Shown: positions 7,608 through 15,710 of the stretch, piece after piece
Numbering within the stretch: position 1 is the stretch's first letter
Layout of the letters: the number at the start of each line of letters is the position of its first letter
Source of the DNA: Cyclobacteriaceae bacterium
GTDB taxonomy: Bacteria > Bacteroidota > Bacteroidia > Cytophagales > Cyclobacteriaceae
Assembly (NCBI GenBank): GCA_016787755.1
Contig: JAEUUA010000023.1
Span: forward strand, 422,613 to 486,612
Direction: 5' to 3'
DNA: 64,000 nt
Position numbers and translations under genes: made by a program
Notes under the pieces: model-generated
What the model was told of the DNA's origin: nothing
The model's input: only the letters and a program-made list of their open reading frames with translations
The model's database searches: none

Positions 7608-8699
7608 TTACGGTTGCTTGTACAAAACAATGCTAATATGAATTTTAATGATTGCGTCATTCACGCTGCTTGAAGTAATTGCAAAATCATTTTTTGCATT
7701 CATCAAGAACTTTCCTTCAAATCCTGAATATTTCCTGTTATTGGATGTGTCAAGCCAACTTGGAACAACTTTGAACCATAAAGACATTGGAAAGGTTATT
7801 CCGTGAAATATCATGTTGCCTTTGGCAATATACCCATCTCCATAGGTCGCTATAGAAGTGCTTGTGAATTTTGCATATCGGTCTGCATTTTGAGTAATTT
7901 TTTGAGGAACTGCATCAGTGGGTGTAGCGTTGTCGGCAGTTATGCCAAACGTGCCCATGATGCAACCTAATTCTGTAAAATCGGTAAGTGGACTGAATAG
8001 AGGATTATCTGCAACTGTAGTGCGATTATCGCGTCCTCCGGGGGTACGGGTGTTAACGCTTGCCAAATCTACTTCCGCTACAATTGAACCAGCAGTAGGA
8101 TTGGCAGGATCGAAATTGACCACGAACTTGTTGATTTGTGAAAATGATCCACTAAAGTCAGCCTCATTTCCCCGGTAAGGGAATTCAAAATTTACAGGAC
8201 TGTGTGATGCATCAAACGTCCACGCTCCCGTGTTTGCAAATGTAGTTCCGGTCCATGTATAATTAGCCGCTAAAGTTTCAATACCGGCTCCAGATTGCCC
8301 TGATGACACGAGGGTCACGTCTTGAGTCACATCACTATTCTCTACTACTACTATGCTTCCGGCTCCGGTAAAAAGCAACCCGTTTAATCGAGCAGTAACA
8401 TTTTTATTATCGGTATCATACTTTGCATTTACGAAATAGGTACCGGCAGAAAGATTAGAAAAAGAATAGCTGCCATTGGCATCTGCAATGGTTGACTGAT
8501 CGAAGTTGGTTGTTGCAGTGGCACTCTTGGCCAAATAAACAACGGCTCCTACCGCGTTACTAGGTTGACCGGCTGCATTATTATAGATTACTTTTCCTGT
8601 GATCTTAACTAATGGTGCTGGGTCATCGCTACCACATCTGACTACGAAAATCATCGTTGCCAAAAGGGTTAACATTGGAATTAGACTTAATTTTTTCAT
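7608..8699 (-). CDS. YceI-like domain lipoprotein with N-terminal carboxypeptidase-regulatory-like domain
   Basis: 363 residues. The lipobox MIFVVRC places the lipid on Cys22. Residues about 33-125 form a beta-sandwich repeat of the CarboxypepD_reg kind (VKITGKVIYNNAAG, then ADANGSYSFSNLSAGTYFVNAKYD). Residues about 150-360 look like a YceI domain (WTFDASHSPVNFEFPYRG... MGTFGI ... GNMIFHGITFPMSLWFKV), a lipocalin-like fold that binds isoprenoid lipids such as quinones in characterised members. It is the first gene of the nine-gene respiratory operon, preceded by Crp/Fnr-like palindromes. A quinone-related role fits the NrfD subunit in the same operon but is inferred. Confidence 0.78.
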   Translation of the reverse strand: MKKLSLIPMLTLLATMIFVVRCGSDDPAPLVKITGKVIYNNAAGQPSNAVGAVVYLAKSATATTNFDQSTIADANGSYSFSNLSAGTYFVNAKYDTDNKNVTARLNGLLFTGAGSIVVVENSDVTQDVTLVSSGQSGAGIETLAANYTWTGTTFANTGAWTFDASHSPVNFEFPYRGNEADFSGSFSQINKFVVNFDPANPTAGSIVAEVDLASVNTRTPGGRDNRTTVADNPLFSPLTDFTELGCIMGTFGITADNATPTDAVPQKITQNADRYAKFTSTSIATYGDGYIAKGNMIFHGITFPMSLWFKVVPSWLDTSNNRKYSGFEGKFLMNAKNDFAITSSSVNDAIIKIHISIVLYKQP

Positions 8700-8789
8700 A
8701 ATAGTTATTATTTAGTTAATCCTGCATATGAGTCTGTAATTCTTGCCCTTATGCGATAGCAAAGAAATATGTCAAAGCCATTAATAATA

Positions 8790-8825
8790 ATGACTATTGT
8801 CATCATTGTTAATGATTGTCATCAA
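8790..8825 (-). promoter_or_regulatory. Overlapping Crp/Fnr-like palindromes upstream of the respiratory operon
   Basis: ATGAC-TATT-GTCAT at 8790-8803 is a perfect 5-4-5 inverted repeat. ATGAT-TGTC-ATCAA at 8812-8825 matches the classical FNR half-sites TTGAT...ATCAA at 9 of 10 positions with the correct four-base spacer. Between them ATCATT-GTT-AATGAT (8802-8816) is a perfect 6-3-6 repeat. All lie 91-126 bases upstream of the first operon gene (start 8699) and inside the 173-base gap to the next gene. Confidence 0.6.
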
Positions 8826-8872
8826 TTCACAGAGCACGTGATCAACACACAAAGCAAAGAGTGACGGAAGTT

Positions 8873-9394
8873 CTATTTGAATGAATAGCGGATGATCGAC
8901 TGTAAAAATTGATCGTAGATTAATTTTCGGGTAGGAAAACTAGTGGAGTCTATATAATGAACTCCTGAGGTAGCAGAGAGAGAGAGTTTGTTGGATTCGT
9001 TTTCAAAAATGTCCACCCGATAATTGGGAAGCGTGTCAGCTTGCAGCATTAATTCGATACGCACCAAATGATCGTCTCTCGTTAATTTATAATCCATTTC
9101 GAGAGGTATCATCTTATGCAAATACCAATGAGGGGGCATCAGACTATCGATAGGAATGGTCTCATTCAATTCTAAACCTTGATAGTATGGCCATTTTTTA
9201 CCCGATTGATTCGTGATGGTGTACTTCTGTTTAGGAATTTTGTCTTTTAAAAAATGTGAAAGGCTATTTGTGAACTGATTGGTTTGGTGTGCTTTTACTT
9301 CAAAATAGAAATTCTTTTCTGGGCTTTGATTTGTTTTAGTAGTACAAGCAAACACCAAACTAATCAACACCCAGAATAATGATAAAGATTTCAT
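8873..9394 (-). CDS. Hypothetical lipoprotein
   Basis: 173 residues, with a short signal and lipobox VFACTT (Cys17). The mature part is rich in Thr, Asn and charged residues with no motif I recognise; the C-terminal half has alternating strands (YKLTRDDHLVRIELMLQADTLPNYRVDIFENES). It starts two bases after the LCIB-like gene ends, so the two form an operon and may act together in the periplasm. Function unknown. Confidence 0.65.
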   Translation of the reverse strand: MKSLSLFWVLISLVFACTTKTNQSPEKNFYFEVKAHQTNQFTNSLSHFLKDKIPKQKYTITNQSGKKWPYYQGLELNETIPIDSLMPPHWYLHKMIPLEMDYKLTRDDHLVRIELMLQADTLPNYRVDIFENESNKLSLSATSGVHYIDSTSFPTRKLIYDQFLQSIIRYSFK

Positions 9395-9396
9395 AC

Positions 9397-10227
9397 CTAT
9401 TTTTCCATGATTCTCAATTCTCTTTCACTCTCTAAATCATAGATGGCCATGTGATCTACCCAGATATAATCAGGATCTGTGGGGTCGGTATTTATTACGA
9501 TCCCAACAACGAAGATTAAAAATTTAAAATTTGATTTACGAAGAGGCATGTTGGTTATTTGTCTTTCGGCTTCTTTGTAAATAAGTTTGGTAAATGTGAT
9601 TAATGGCTTATCCGAATTTAGTATCTCGTCTTTGTTTTTTAATGCCAATTGTTCAATCACTTCTTCTTGATAGTCTTTCTCTTCGGGTTGTTTATTAGTT
9701 AGTATTCCATGCCGCTGAAGTTTTTCTAGTACATGCGAAGTGGCCCCACAACAACTTGTAGATTCCAATTGCCCTTCTCTCATAATTCTTCCCCAACCAG
9801 CTTGTTTAGAATATCCAATATGAGGGCCGATAAAGACCAAGGCTGCGCCTCGGTCTGGAACGTGTTGAGCAAACGCATTGTAACCAGTTAGTCCGGTAAA
9901 GGGCAATCCGCCAAGCCCACCTAGTATAAATGGCCCTTTTACCTTATGGTTAATAAAAGAGTTTTTTGTGTTTAAGATATCGTCTGAACAAGTCGATTGC
10001 GCTAACAAAATTTTATCTTTTGGGATGTTATGAACCGTATATAAAAAAAATAATAGAGAGTCGGTGTAGTCATTAAAAGGAATAGCTCCTGGAAAAATCT
10101 CTCTGATTGAAACGCAAGTGTGTTGACTTGTTTGGTGGTTATCCTCCTGTTGTTTTTTTAAGCTGCATGAAATAAGCGAGCTTATTACCAATACAGATAC
10201 TAAAAATCTTACACGCATTTTTCGCAT
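9397..10227 (-). CDS. Lipoprotein of the LCIB/LCIC beta-carbonic anhydrase family
   Basis: About 276 residues from the ATG at 10225-10227 (MRKMRVRFLV), which puts a signal peptide and lipobox LISC directly at the N-terminus; an upstream start at 10281 is open but adds 18 residues without signal character. The core reads AQSTCSDD, then GPFILGGLGGLPFTGLTGYNAF, then HVPDRGAALVFIGPHIG, then SCCGAT. This is the pattern I recall from the LCIB/C family, whose zinc is bound by Cys, His and Cys with a nearby Asp: in the long numbering Cys98, Asp100, His154 and Cys177 or 178. Characterised members interconvert CO2 and bicarbonate or resemble carbonic anhydrases. A lipid-anchored, exported member is unusual. 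It is co-transcribed with the lipoprotein ending at 8873. Confidence 0.72.
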   Translation of the reverse strand: MRKMRVRFLVSVLVISSLISCSLKKQQEDNHQTSQHTCVSIREIFPGAIPFNDYTDSLLFFLYTVHNIPKDKILLAQSTCSDDILNTKNSFINHKVKGPFILGGLGGLPFTGLTGYNAFAQHVPDRGAALVFIGPHIGYSKQAGWGRIMREGQLESTSCCGATSHVLEKLQRHGILTNKQPEEKDYQEEVIEQLALKNKDEILNSDKPLITFTKLIYKEAERQITNMPLRKSNFKFLIFVVGIVINTDPTDPDYIWVDHMAIYDLESERELRIMEK

Positions 10228-10340
10228 ATCAGGAGACGAGCGCACAAAAGTGAAAAGCCTTATGGCTAAAATCATTGACAATTTTCATTGAGTCGGATGA
10301 CTTTTCTCATAAGAGAATTGACTCAAAGCTATTACACGAT

Positions 10341-11174
10341 TTATGCTTCCCTTATTTTATCCAAATAAAGTTTTGATGCTTGTTCTACCCAACGATCGCG
10401 CTCAATGCGACCCGGAAAAAAGAGAATGGCTTCCGTTAATTTTTTGATGTAGTCGGGCGTAAACTCGCTGATTTGCCGATAGCTGTAGATACCCTGTTGA
10501 TTTAATTTCTTTTCGATGCCCGGCCCAATACCCTTAATTACTTTCAAATCATCTTTGTCTTCTGTACCCGTTTTCGAATCGATCTGACGATGGCTGTTCT
10601 TGTTTTGGGATACTGACTTTTGAGTCTGCAGTTCCTGTTCGCTTTCAAGTTTTTGCTTGGCCAGCTGCAGGTGGCTAAATTCCTTATTGCTTTGTTCCAG
10701 TTTACTTTGAAGGGATTTTTTTTCTTCTTGAAGTTTAGTGAGTTCAGTATCAAGGGTCTCTTTTATTCGGCTGGCTTCTTCGAGTTCGGCCATGAGGCGT
10801 TCGTTTTCACGCGATACGGTTAAAAAATCTTGGCGAAATGTTTCCCGGGCACGCGCCAAGATATTTTCTGATTTTTGAATTTGTTCCTGCAACAAATGTT
10901 GAGAAACGAGATGGGCAGAGCGCTCCGTCACTAAATTTTGAACTTCTTGCTTTTGCTTTAAAAAGACGTGTTGCCTAAGGAACCACGCCAGCGCAAACCC
11001 GATAAGCAGGGAAACTAAAATCATGACAAGGATCTCCACAATAGCCCAGGCCGATTCATGCGGATTAATGTTTTCTGGTTTAGGGCTCAATCCCTTCACC
11101 CAAAATAAATACCATTGCGCGGAGAGGAGGCACCAGACAAAGAAAAAACCGATTAATAAGTAAACTGACCGCAT
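10341..11174 (-). CDS. Membrane protein with coiled coil and C-terminal helix-hairpin-helix domain
   Basis: 277 residues. Two N-terminal membrane helices (residues 4-24 and 44-66) precede a long coiled coil (about 75-185, rich in Glu, Gln, Lys and Leu with heptads). The C-terminal 70 residues contain DDLKVIKGIGPGIEKKLNQQ, a helix-hairpin-helix motif of the kind used for DNA or protein binding, found at the end of many membrane or ribosomal-L21-like fusion proteins and called 5' DNA nuclease-like. It is divergent from the PadR gene, with the PadR operator in the shared 107-base gap. Function unknown; a membrane-to-DNA tether is one possibility. Confidence 0.72.
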   Translation of the reverse strand: MRSVYLLIGFFFVWCLLSAQWYLFWVKGLSPKPENINPHESAWAIVEILVMILVSLLIGFALAWFLRQHVFLKQKQEVQNLVTERSAHLVSQHLLQEQIQKSENILARARETFRQDFLTVSRENERLMAELEEASRIKETLDTELTKLQEEKKSLQSKLEQSNKEFSHLQLAKQKLESEQELQTQKSVSQNKNSHRQIDSKTGTEDKDDLKVIKGIGPGIEKKLNQQGIYSYRQISEFTPDYIKKLTEAILFFPGRIERDRWVEQASKLYLDKIREA

Positions 11175-11254
11175 GATTTAAATAGGGTTGATTTGTGAAA
11201 TTAATTAAAAAAGTGTGAGATCATGCAACCCACGTGTACCCGGTGGCGTCTTAT

Positions 11255-11275
11255 ATACATAATTCACTTATGTAT
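11255..11275. promoter_or_regulatory. Probable PadR operator palindrome
   Basis: ATACATAA-TTCAC-TTATGTAT is a perfect 8-5-8 inverted repeat ending seven bases before the PadR start at 11282. PadR proteins commonly bind AT-rich palindromes with ATGT/ACAT-like arms in their own promoters, so autoregulation of the padR-permease operon is likely. Confidence 0.65.
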
Positions 11276-11281
11276 TAGCCT

Positions 11282-11656
11282 ATGATGCATTCCTCCGAGC
11301 TACTGAAGGGCACTTTGCAAACCATCCTTCTAAAAGTTTTAAAAGACAATGGCCGTATGTATGGCTATGAATTAACACAACGCGTAAAGGACTTATCGGA
11401 TGCTCGGATTCTTCTTACGGAAGGGGCTCTTTATCCAACTCTTCACAAGTTAGAAGCTGAAGGAATGTTGAAAACGGAGGTGGTAACAATCGGGAAACGT
11501 GTTAGAAAATATTATTCTCTTACTGCGGAGGGTAAATCATTGGTGAAGGAACGTGTTGCTGAATTTATAGAATTTATCAATACGATGGGAAATGTTTTAC
11601 AAATCCCTCAGCCAGCCATTTCGGGAACCCCTTTCCCGGGTGAGAAAAAGGGGTGA
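11282..11656 (+). CDS. PadR-family transcriptional regulator
   Basis: 124 residues. It opens SSELLKGTLQTILLKVLKDNGRMYGYELTQRVKDLS, the PadR N-terminal helix and winged-helix start, followed by LTEGALYPTLHKLEAEGMLKTE (recognition helix) and GKRVRKYYSLTAEG (wing). PadR proteins repress neighbouring transport or stress genes until a ligand binds. The stop at 11656 lies four bases before the ATG of the FtsX-like permease, an arrangement common in Cytophagales, so it likely controls that transporter. The perfect palindrome at 11255-11275 is its probable binding site. Confidence 0.92.
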   Translation: MMHSSELLKGTLQTILLKVLKDNGRMYGYELTQRVKDLSDARILLTEGALYPTLHKLEAEGMLKTEVVTIGKRVRKYYSLTAEGKSLVKERVAEFIEFINTMGNVLQIPQPAISGTPFPGEKKG

Positions 11657-11660
11657 GAGT

Positions 11661-14369
11661 ATGAGTATGAAGTTGCTCACGAGCGAACACATTGATTACA
11701 TCATTAAAGACTTGAATTATCGTGGGATTTTTGCTGAAACTATTCAAGATGAGTTAATTGATCACATCTGTTCATCGGTGGAAAACGAAATGACCCATGG
11801 AAAGAAATTTATAGATGCTTATCACGGTGTTTTGAAATCGTTTGGCCACACAGGGGGTTTGCGTGAAACTCAGAAGAAAGTAATACAATCAGAAAATGCT
11901 AAGTCTAGAAATATGCTAAAGAATTATTTTACCATCGCATTGCGTAATCTGCGCAAGCACAGTTTTTATACGTTCATAAACGTGGCGGGCCTTTCGGTAG
12001 GGCTCGCAATCTGCTTTATCATTATTCTATTTGTAATTAATGAAATAAGTTATGATAAGCATTTTGAAAATGCAGATCGCATCTATCGAACAAAAAGTGA
12101 AATCAAATTTGGGGGCAATCACTATAACATGTTGTATGCGCCTCCCATTTTGGCAAGCACATTAGCTACGGAATTTCCAGAGGTCGAAGCTGCTATACGT
12201 TTTCGGGAACGTGGTTCCTACCTGGTTAAACGAAACATCGATAACATTAAGGAGGACAACGTAATCTGGACAGACAAAGATTTCTTTAAGGTGTTCTCGA
12301 TGCCCGTAATAGCGGGTAATGCAGAAACTGCACTGGCAGAACCAAACACAATTGCAATCAGCGAGAAGATTGCGGACAAATATTTTCCTAACGAAAATGC
12401 ATTGGGGCAAACGCTTATTCTGGATAACAACATGAATATGAAGATTACGGCTATCTATAAAACACTGCCGCCAAATACTCATTTTCATTTTGATATCCTT
12501 ATTTCCTTAGAAGGGCTGGAGGAAGCGAAAAGACCGGTGTGGTACAGCAATAATTTTCAAACGTACATTCTTTTAAGTCCAGGTGCCGATGCAACACGGC
12601 TGGAAACCAAATTTTCCGAATTGGTAGTAACCCATGCCATGCCGCAATTAGCGGAAGTGTTAGGCGGTGATTTTACCATGGAGAAATTTATTGCAGCCGG
12701 GAATAAAATGGAGTACACGCTTCAGCCCCTAGCGGATATTCATTTAAAAAGTTCGTTGCAAGGCGAATTTGAACCCGGCTTTGACATAGTCTACATATAC
12801 CTGTTTGTTGCAGTTGCTTTTTTTATTTTGATGATAGCGTGCATCAACTTCATGAACCTTTCTACTGCACGATCCGCCAATCGTGCCAAGGAAGTGGGGA
12901 TACGAAAAGTTATGGGTTCGTTTCGTTCGCACCTGATGCGTCAGTTTTTAACAGAATCAATCTTGTTAACCTTTGCTTCAATCATTCTGGCTTTAGGCAT
13001 TGCTTACTTATTGTTGCCGTTCTTTAATCAACTTTCTTTAAGAACGCTTTCAATTCCATTTAATCAGCCGATGCTTTACGCAATTATTACTGCAGCTGCC
13101 TTGGGAGTTGGTGTATTAGCCGGGATATATCCATCCTTTTTTCTCTCAGCGTTTAAACCGGTGAATGTACTCAAGGGAAATGTTTCATTGGGTATGAAGA
13201 GTGGCTTCATTAGGAGTGCTTTGGTTGTCTTTCAATTTACAATTTCTATATCCCTGGTAATCGGCACGCTAGCCGTAAACCGGCAACTCAATTATATTCA
13301 AAGCAAAAAACTTGGCTTTAATAAGGATCAGGTAATTGTAATTGAAGATGTCTATGCGCTAGGAACGAATCGCATCCCCTTTAAAGAGGAAATCATGCGG
13401 AGCGGAAAAATGGAAAACGCAACCATGACCGGCTTCTTACCTGTAAGTGGCACCTGGCGAAATGATAATCCATGGTGGGTGGAAGGTCGTGATCCGGCCA
13501 TACAGGAAAATATGGTGAGCATTCAAAACTGGCGTATCGATTATGACTATATTAAAACGATGGGAATGAGCATTAAAGAGGGTCGTGATTTTTCACGGGA
13601 TTTTCCGTCCGACTCATCGGCAGTGATAATAAATGAGGCTGCATTAAAGTCATTTCATTTTGACGGAGAAGCGATCGGTAGTAAGATTCAAAGTTTTGGT
13701 GATGGTCCAAATGGAGAGCCGGACAAGGATCATCCCATTAGTCTCACGGTGGTGGGCATTGCTGAGAATTTTCATTTTGAATCGTTGAAACAAAATGTTA
13801 GTCCACTCATGATGGAACTTAGTAAACGACCTGAGGGACCCATATCCTTTCGCTTTCAATCTCAAAATTCGAAAGAGATTATTCAACTGATAGAAACCAA
13901 ATGGAAAGAAATGGCACCAGGCCAACCCTTCAATTATTATTTTTTGGATGAACGATTTGGGACGATGTATGCTTCAGAGACTCGGCTTGGGAAAATATTC
14001 GGAATCTTTTCTATGATAGCAATAGTTATTGCATGTCTTGGCTTGTTTGCCCTCACTTCGTTTACAGCTGAGCAGCGAATGAAGGAGATTGGAATTAGAA
14101 AAGTATTAGGTGCCAGTATTAGTAGCATTGTAATGCTGCTGTCAAAGGAGTTGGGAAAACTTGTACTGATTGCATTTGTTTTAGCCGTTCCCCTCGCCTG
14201 GTTTGGTATTGATTGGTGGTTGAAAGACTATACCTACAAAACCCAGATAGGGGTTGGCTTATATCTTATCGCTGGTGCCGCGGCCTTTCTTATCGCTTGG
14301 GCAACCATGAGTTTTCAATCCTTCAAAGCTGCGAGCAATGATCCTGTGAAATCATTAAGGAGTGAATGA
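11661..14369 (+). CDS. FtsX/MacB-like ABC permease with N-terminal permease prefix domain
   Basis: About 902 residues from ATG 11661, preceded by the purine-rich AAGGGGTGAGAG; an upstream ATG at 11592 would overlap the padR gene. Residues 1-75 form a small helical prefix (EHIDYIIKDLNYRGIFAETIQDELIDHIC), seen at the front of Bacteroidota permeases paired with PadR. Then come two FtsX modules: a membrane helix (FINVAGLSVGLAICFIIILF), a periplasmic MacB-like domain, three helices (with ARSANRAKEVGIRKVMGS), and the same order again ending with RMKEIGIRKVLGASISSIV. It probably forms an efflux or lipid-related ABC transporter; the ATPase subunit is not in the window. Confidence 0.9.
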   Translation: MSMKLLTSEHIDYIIKDLNYRGIFAETIQDELIDHICSSVENEMTHGKKFIDAYHGVLKSFGHTGGLRETQKKVIQSENAKSRNMLKNYFTIALRNLRKHSFYTFINVAGLSVGLAICFIIILFVINEISYDKHFENADRIYRTKSEIKFGGNHYNMLYAPPILASTLATEFPEVEAAIRFRERGSYLVKRNIDNIKEDNVIWTDKDFFKVFSMPVIAGNAETALAEPNTIAISEKIADKYFPNENALGQTLILDNNMNMKITAIYKTLPPNTHFHFDILISLEGLEEAKRPVWYSNNFQTYILLSPGADATRLETKFSELVVTHAMPQLAEVLGGDFTMEKFIAAGNKMEYTLQPLADIHLKSSLQGEFEPGFDIVYIYLFVAVAFFILMIACINFMNLSTARSANRAKEVGIRKVMGSFRSHLMRQFLTESILLTFASIILALGIAYLLLPFFNQLSLRTLSIPFNQPMLYAIITAAALGVGVLAGIYPSFFLSAFKPVNVLKGNVSLGMKSGFIRSALVVFQFTISISLVIGTLAVNRQLNYIQSKKLGFNKDQVIVIEDVYALGTNRIPFKEEIMRSGKMENATMTGFLPVSGTWRNDNPWWVEGRDPAIQENMVSIQNWRIDYDYIKTMGMSIKEGRDFSRDFPSDSSAVIINEAALKSFHFDGEAIGSKIQSFGDGPNGEPDKDHPISLTVVGIAENFHFESLKQNVSPLMMELSKRPEGPISFRFQSQNSKEIIQLIETKWKEMAPGQPFNYYFLDERFGTMYASETRLGKIFGIFSMIAIVIACLGLFALTSFTAEQRMKEIGIRKVLGASISSIVMLLSKELGKLVLIAFVLAVPLAWFGIDWWLKDYTYKTQIGVGLYLIAGAAAFLIAWATMSFQSFKAASNDPVKSLRSE

Positions 14370-14374
14370 TCAAT

Positions 14375-15694
14375 TCACTCTTTCATTTTGACTGATAAGA
14401 ACAACGAAATCGGTAAGGTTAAACTAAAGTCGTTAGATTTTTGACTGGAGTTAGGCTGTCCGGTACTGATTGTTTGTGAAGCCTTTGTGAATTGCAGATA
14501 GTAGGTGGCTTCGGAGCCAATGAAGACTCGTTGACTTAAGGAGAACATAAGGCCAACACGAGGGCCAAAGCCCCAAAAGCTACTTTTGTTTTCAATCTCT
14601 ATGAGCGGCCCGCTTTGGCTGCTTTTTGTATTCAGTTTGGTACCGCCCAAAATAAGATCATAGCCATGAAGAGCAATCCATCTTTTTCCCCAATTGCTTT
14701 TGCGTTCATACCCGATTCGAAATGAAATAGAGCGATCGATAGTTTCCCGAACGGTACCATTGGAATCATCTTTAAACTTATTTCGTCCATACGCCAATCC
14801 ATAACTAACTCCTCGCCCGGTATTTCGAGAGTTACTGGAATATTGGATTTTGTAAGGGCTACTTGTAGTGTTATTGTTTGAATTCAGATTAATGATTTGA
14901 TGTAGAAGTTGGTTAACCTCTAAACCAAAGTACCTAACAACATTGGGTGATGTTCGTGTACTTTCATAAGTCGAAGTACTCTTTACTTGTGGAAGAGATG
15001 GAATTTCATTTAATGAATTCAAACGAGGAAGGATATTCACGGAATCCTTTGCAAATGGTTTCAGGTAGGTGTATGAATTTGAGTTTGCGCATTTATTTTC
15101 TAGTGAAAAATGGTTGACTAAATCCGCCTCATTATAATTTAGGGCATTAAAATATTCCTGCGCCTTACGGTTACAGTTTACATTTTTGAATAAAACTTGT
15201 TTAAATGAATCGTTCACGGCAACCCCTTTCTGGGTTCTATATTGTTTATAAACCAACTGTTCGATGGATATGTTCTTGGTACTGTAGAAGTACCTTTTTA
15301 ATCCCTCGTATTCATATAAATAGAGCTTAGTGTCTCCATCCACCAGGGTCCATAGAAAGATATCTTGTTGACTCCATTCAGGTTCCTGGGTATAACTAAG
15401 CAAGGCTGGGTCATCGCCAGAAATATCCAGAGAGGTATTAGTGTGGATAATTTTATAAGCATTTGAAACGCTTATTTCAGATATTTCAGCCAGGGGTTTA
15501 CTCTGTGCTGGTTCTTTGTAATCTTTTCGAAAAGTCAAATGGCTACCTGAACGCCAGTCTTCTGTGAGTATATAACATTCGGTTTTTTTATCGGCACGAT
15601 CAATGAAGTATCCCTTCTCAAATACATGTTGAGTTAAACCAGGAATAGTAGTTAAAAGTAATGCAACAAAGAGAAGCAGAGAGGTACAACTCAC
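14375..15694 (-). CDS. Hypothetical outer-membrane protein
   Basis: 439 residues with a signal peptide ending GLTQ. The N-terminal 200 residues start FEKGYFIDRADKKTECYILTEDWRSG, a soluble domain seen in many Bacteroidota secreted proteins. The C-terminal 180 residues show alternating strands with Gly and aromatic residues (VSYGLAYGRNKF, SFRIGYERKS, FGPRVGLMFSLSQRVFIGSEATYYLQF), a likely eight-strand outer-membrane barrel. The gene converges on the permease gene with five bases between the stops. Function unknown. Confidence 0.65.
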   Translation of the reverse strand: MSCTSLLLFVALLLTTIPGLTQHVFEKGYFIDRADKKTECYILTEDWRSGSHLTFRKDYKEPAQSKPLAEISEISVSNAYKIIHTNTSLDISGDDPALLSYTQEPEWSQQDIFLWTLVDGDTKLYLYEYEGLKRYFYSTKNISIEQLVYKQYRTQKGVAVNDSFKQVLFKNVNCNRKAQEYFNALNYNEADLVNHFSLENKCANSNSYTYLKPFAKDSVNILPRLNSLNEIPSLPQVKSTSTYESTRTSPNVVRYFGLEVNQLLHQIINLNSNNNTTSSPYKIQYSSNSRNTGRGVSYGLAYGRNKFKDDSNGTVRETIDRSISFRIGYERKSNWGKRWIALHGYDLILGGTKLNTKSSQSGPLIEIENKSSFWGFGPRVGLMFSLSQRVFIGSEATYYLQFTKASQTISTGQPNSSQKSNDFSLTLPISLFLSVKMKE

Positions 15695-15710
15695 GAGTAT
15701 GAATTTCAGA

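Noticed and set aside
11592..11660. Upstream ATG extension of the permease
   Set aside because: It would overlap the end of padR by 65 bases and the added residues do not belong to the prefix domain; the ATG at 11661 has a purine-rich leader.
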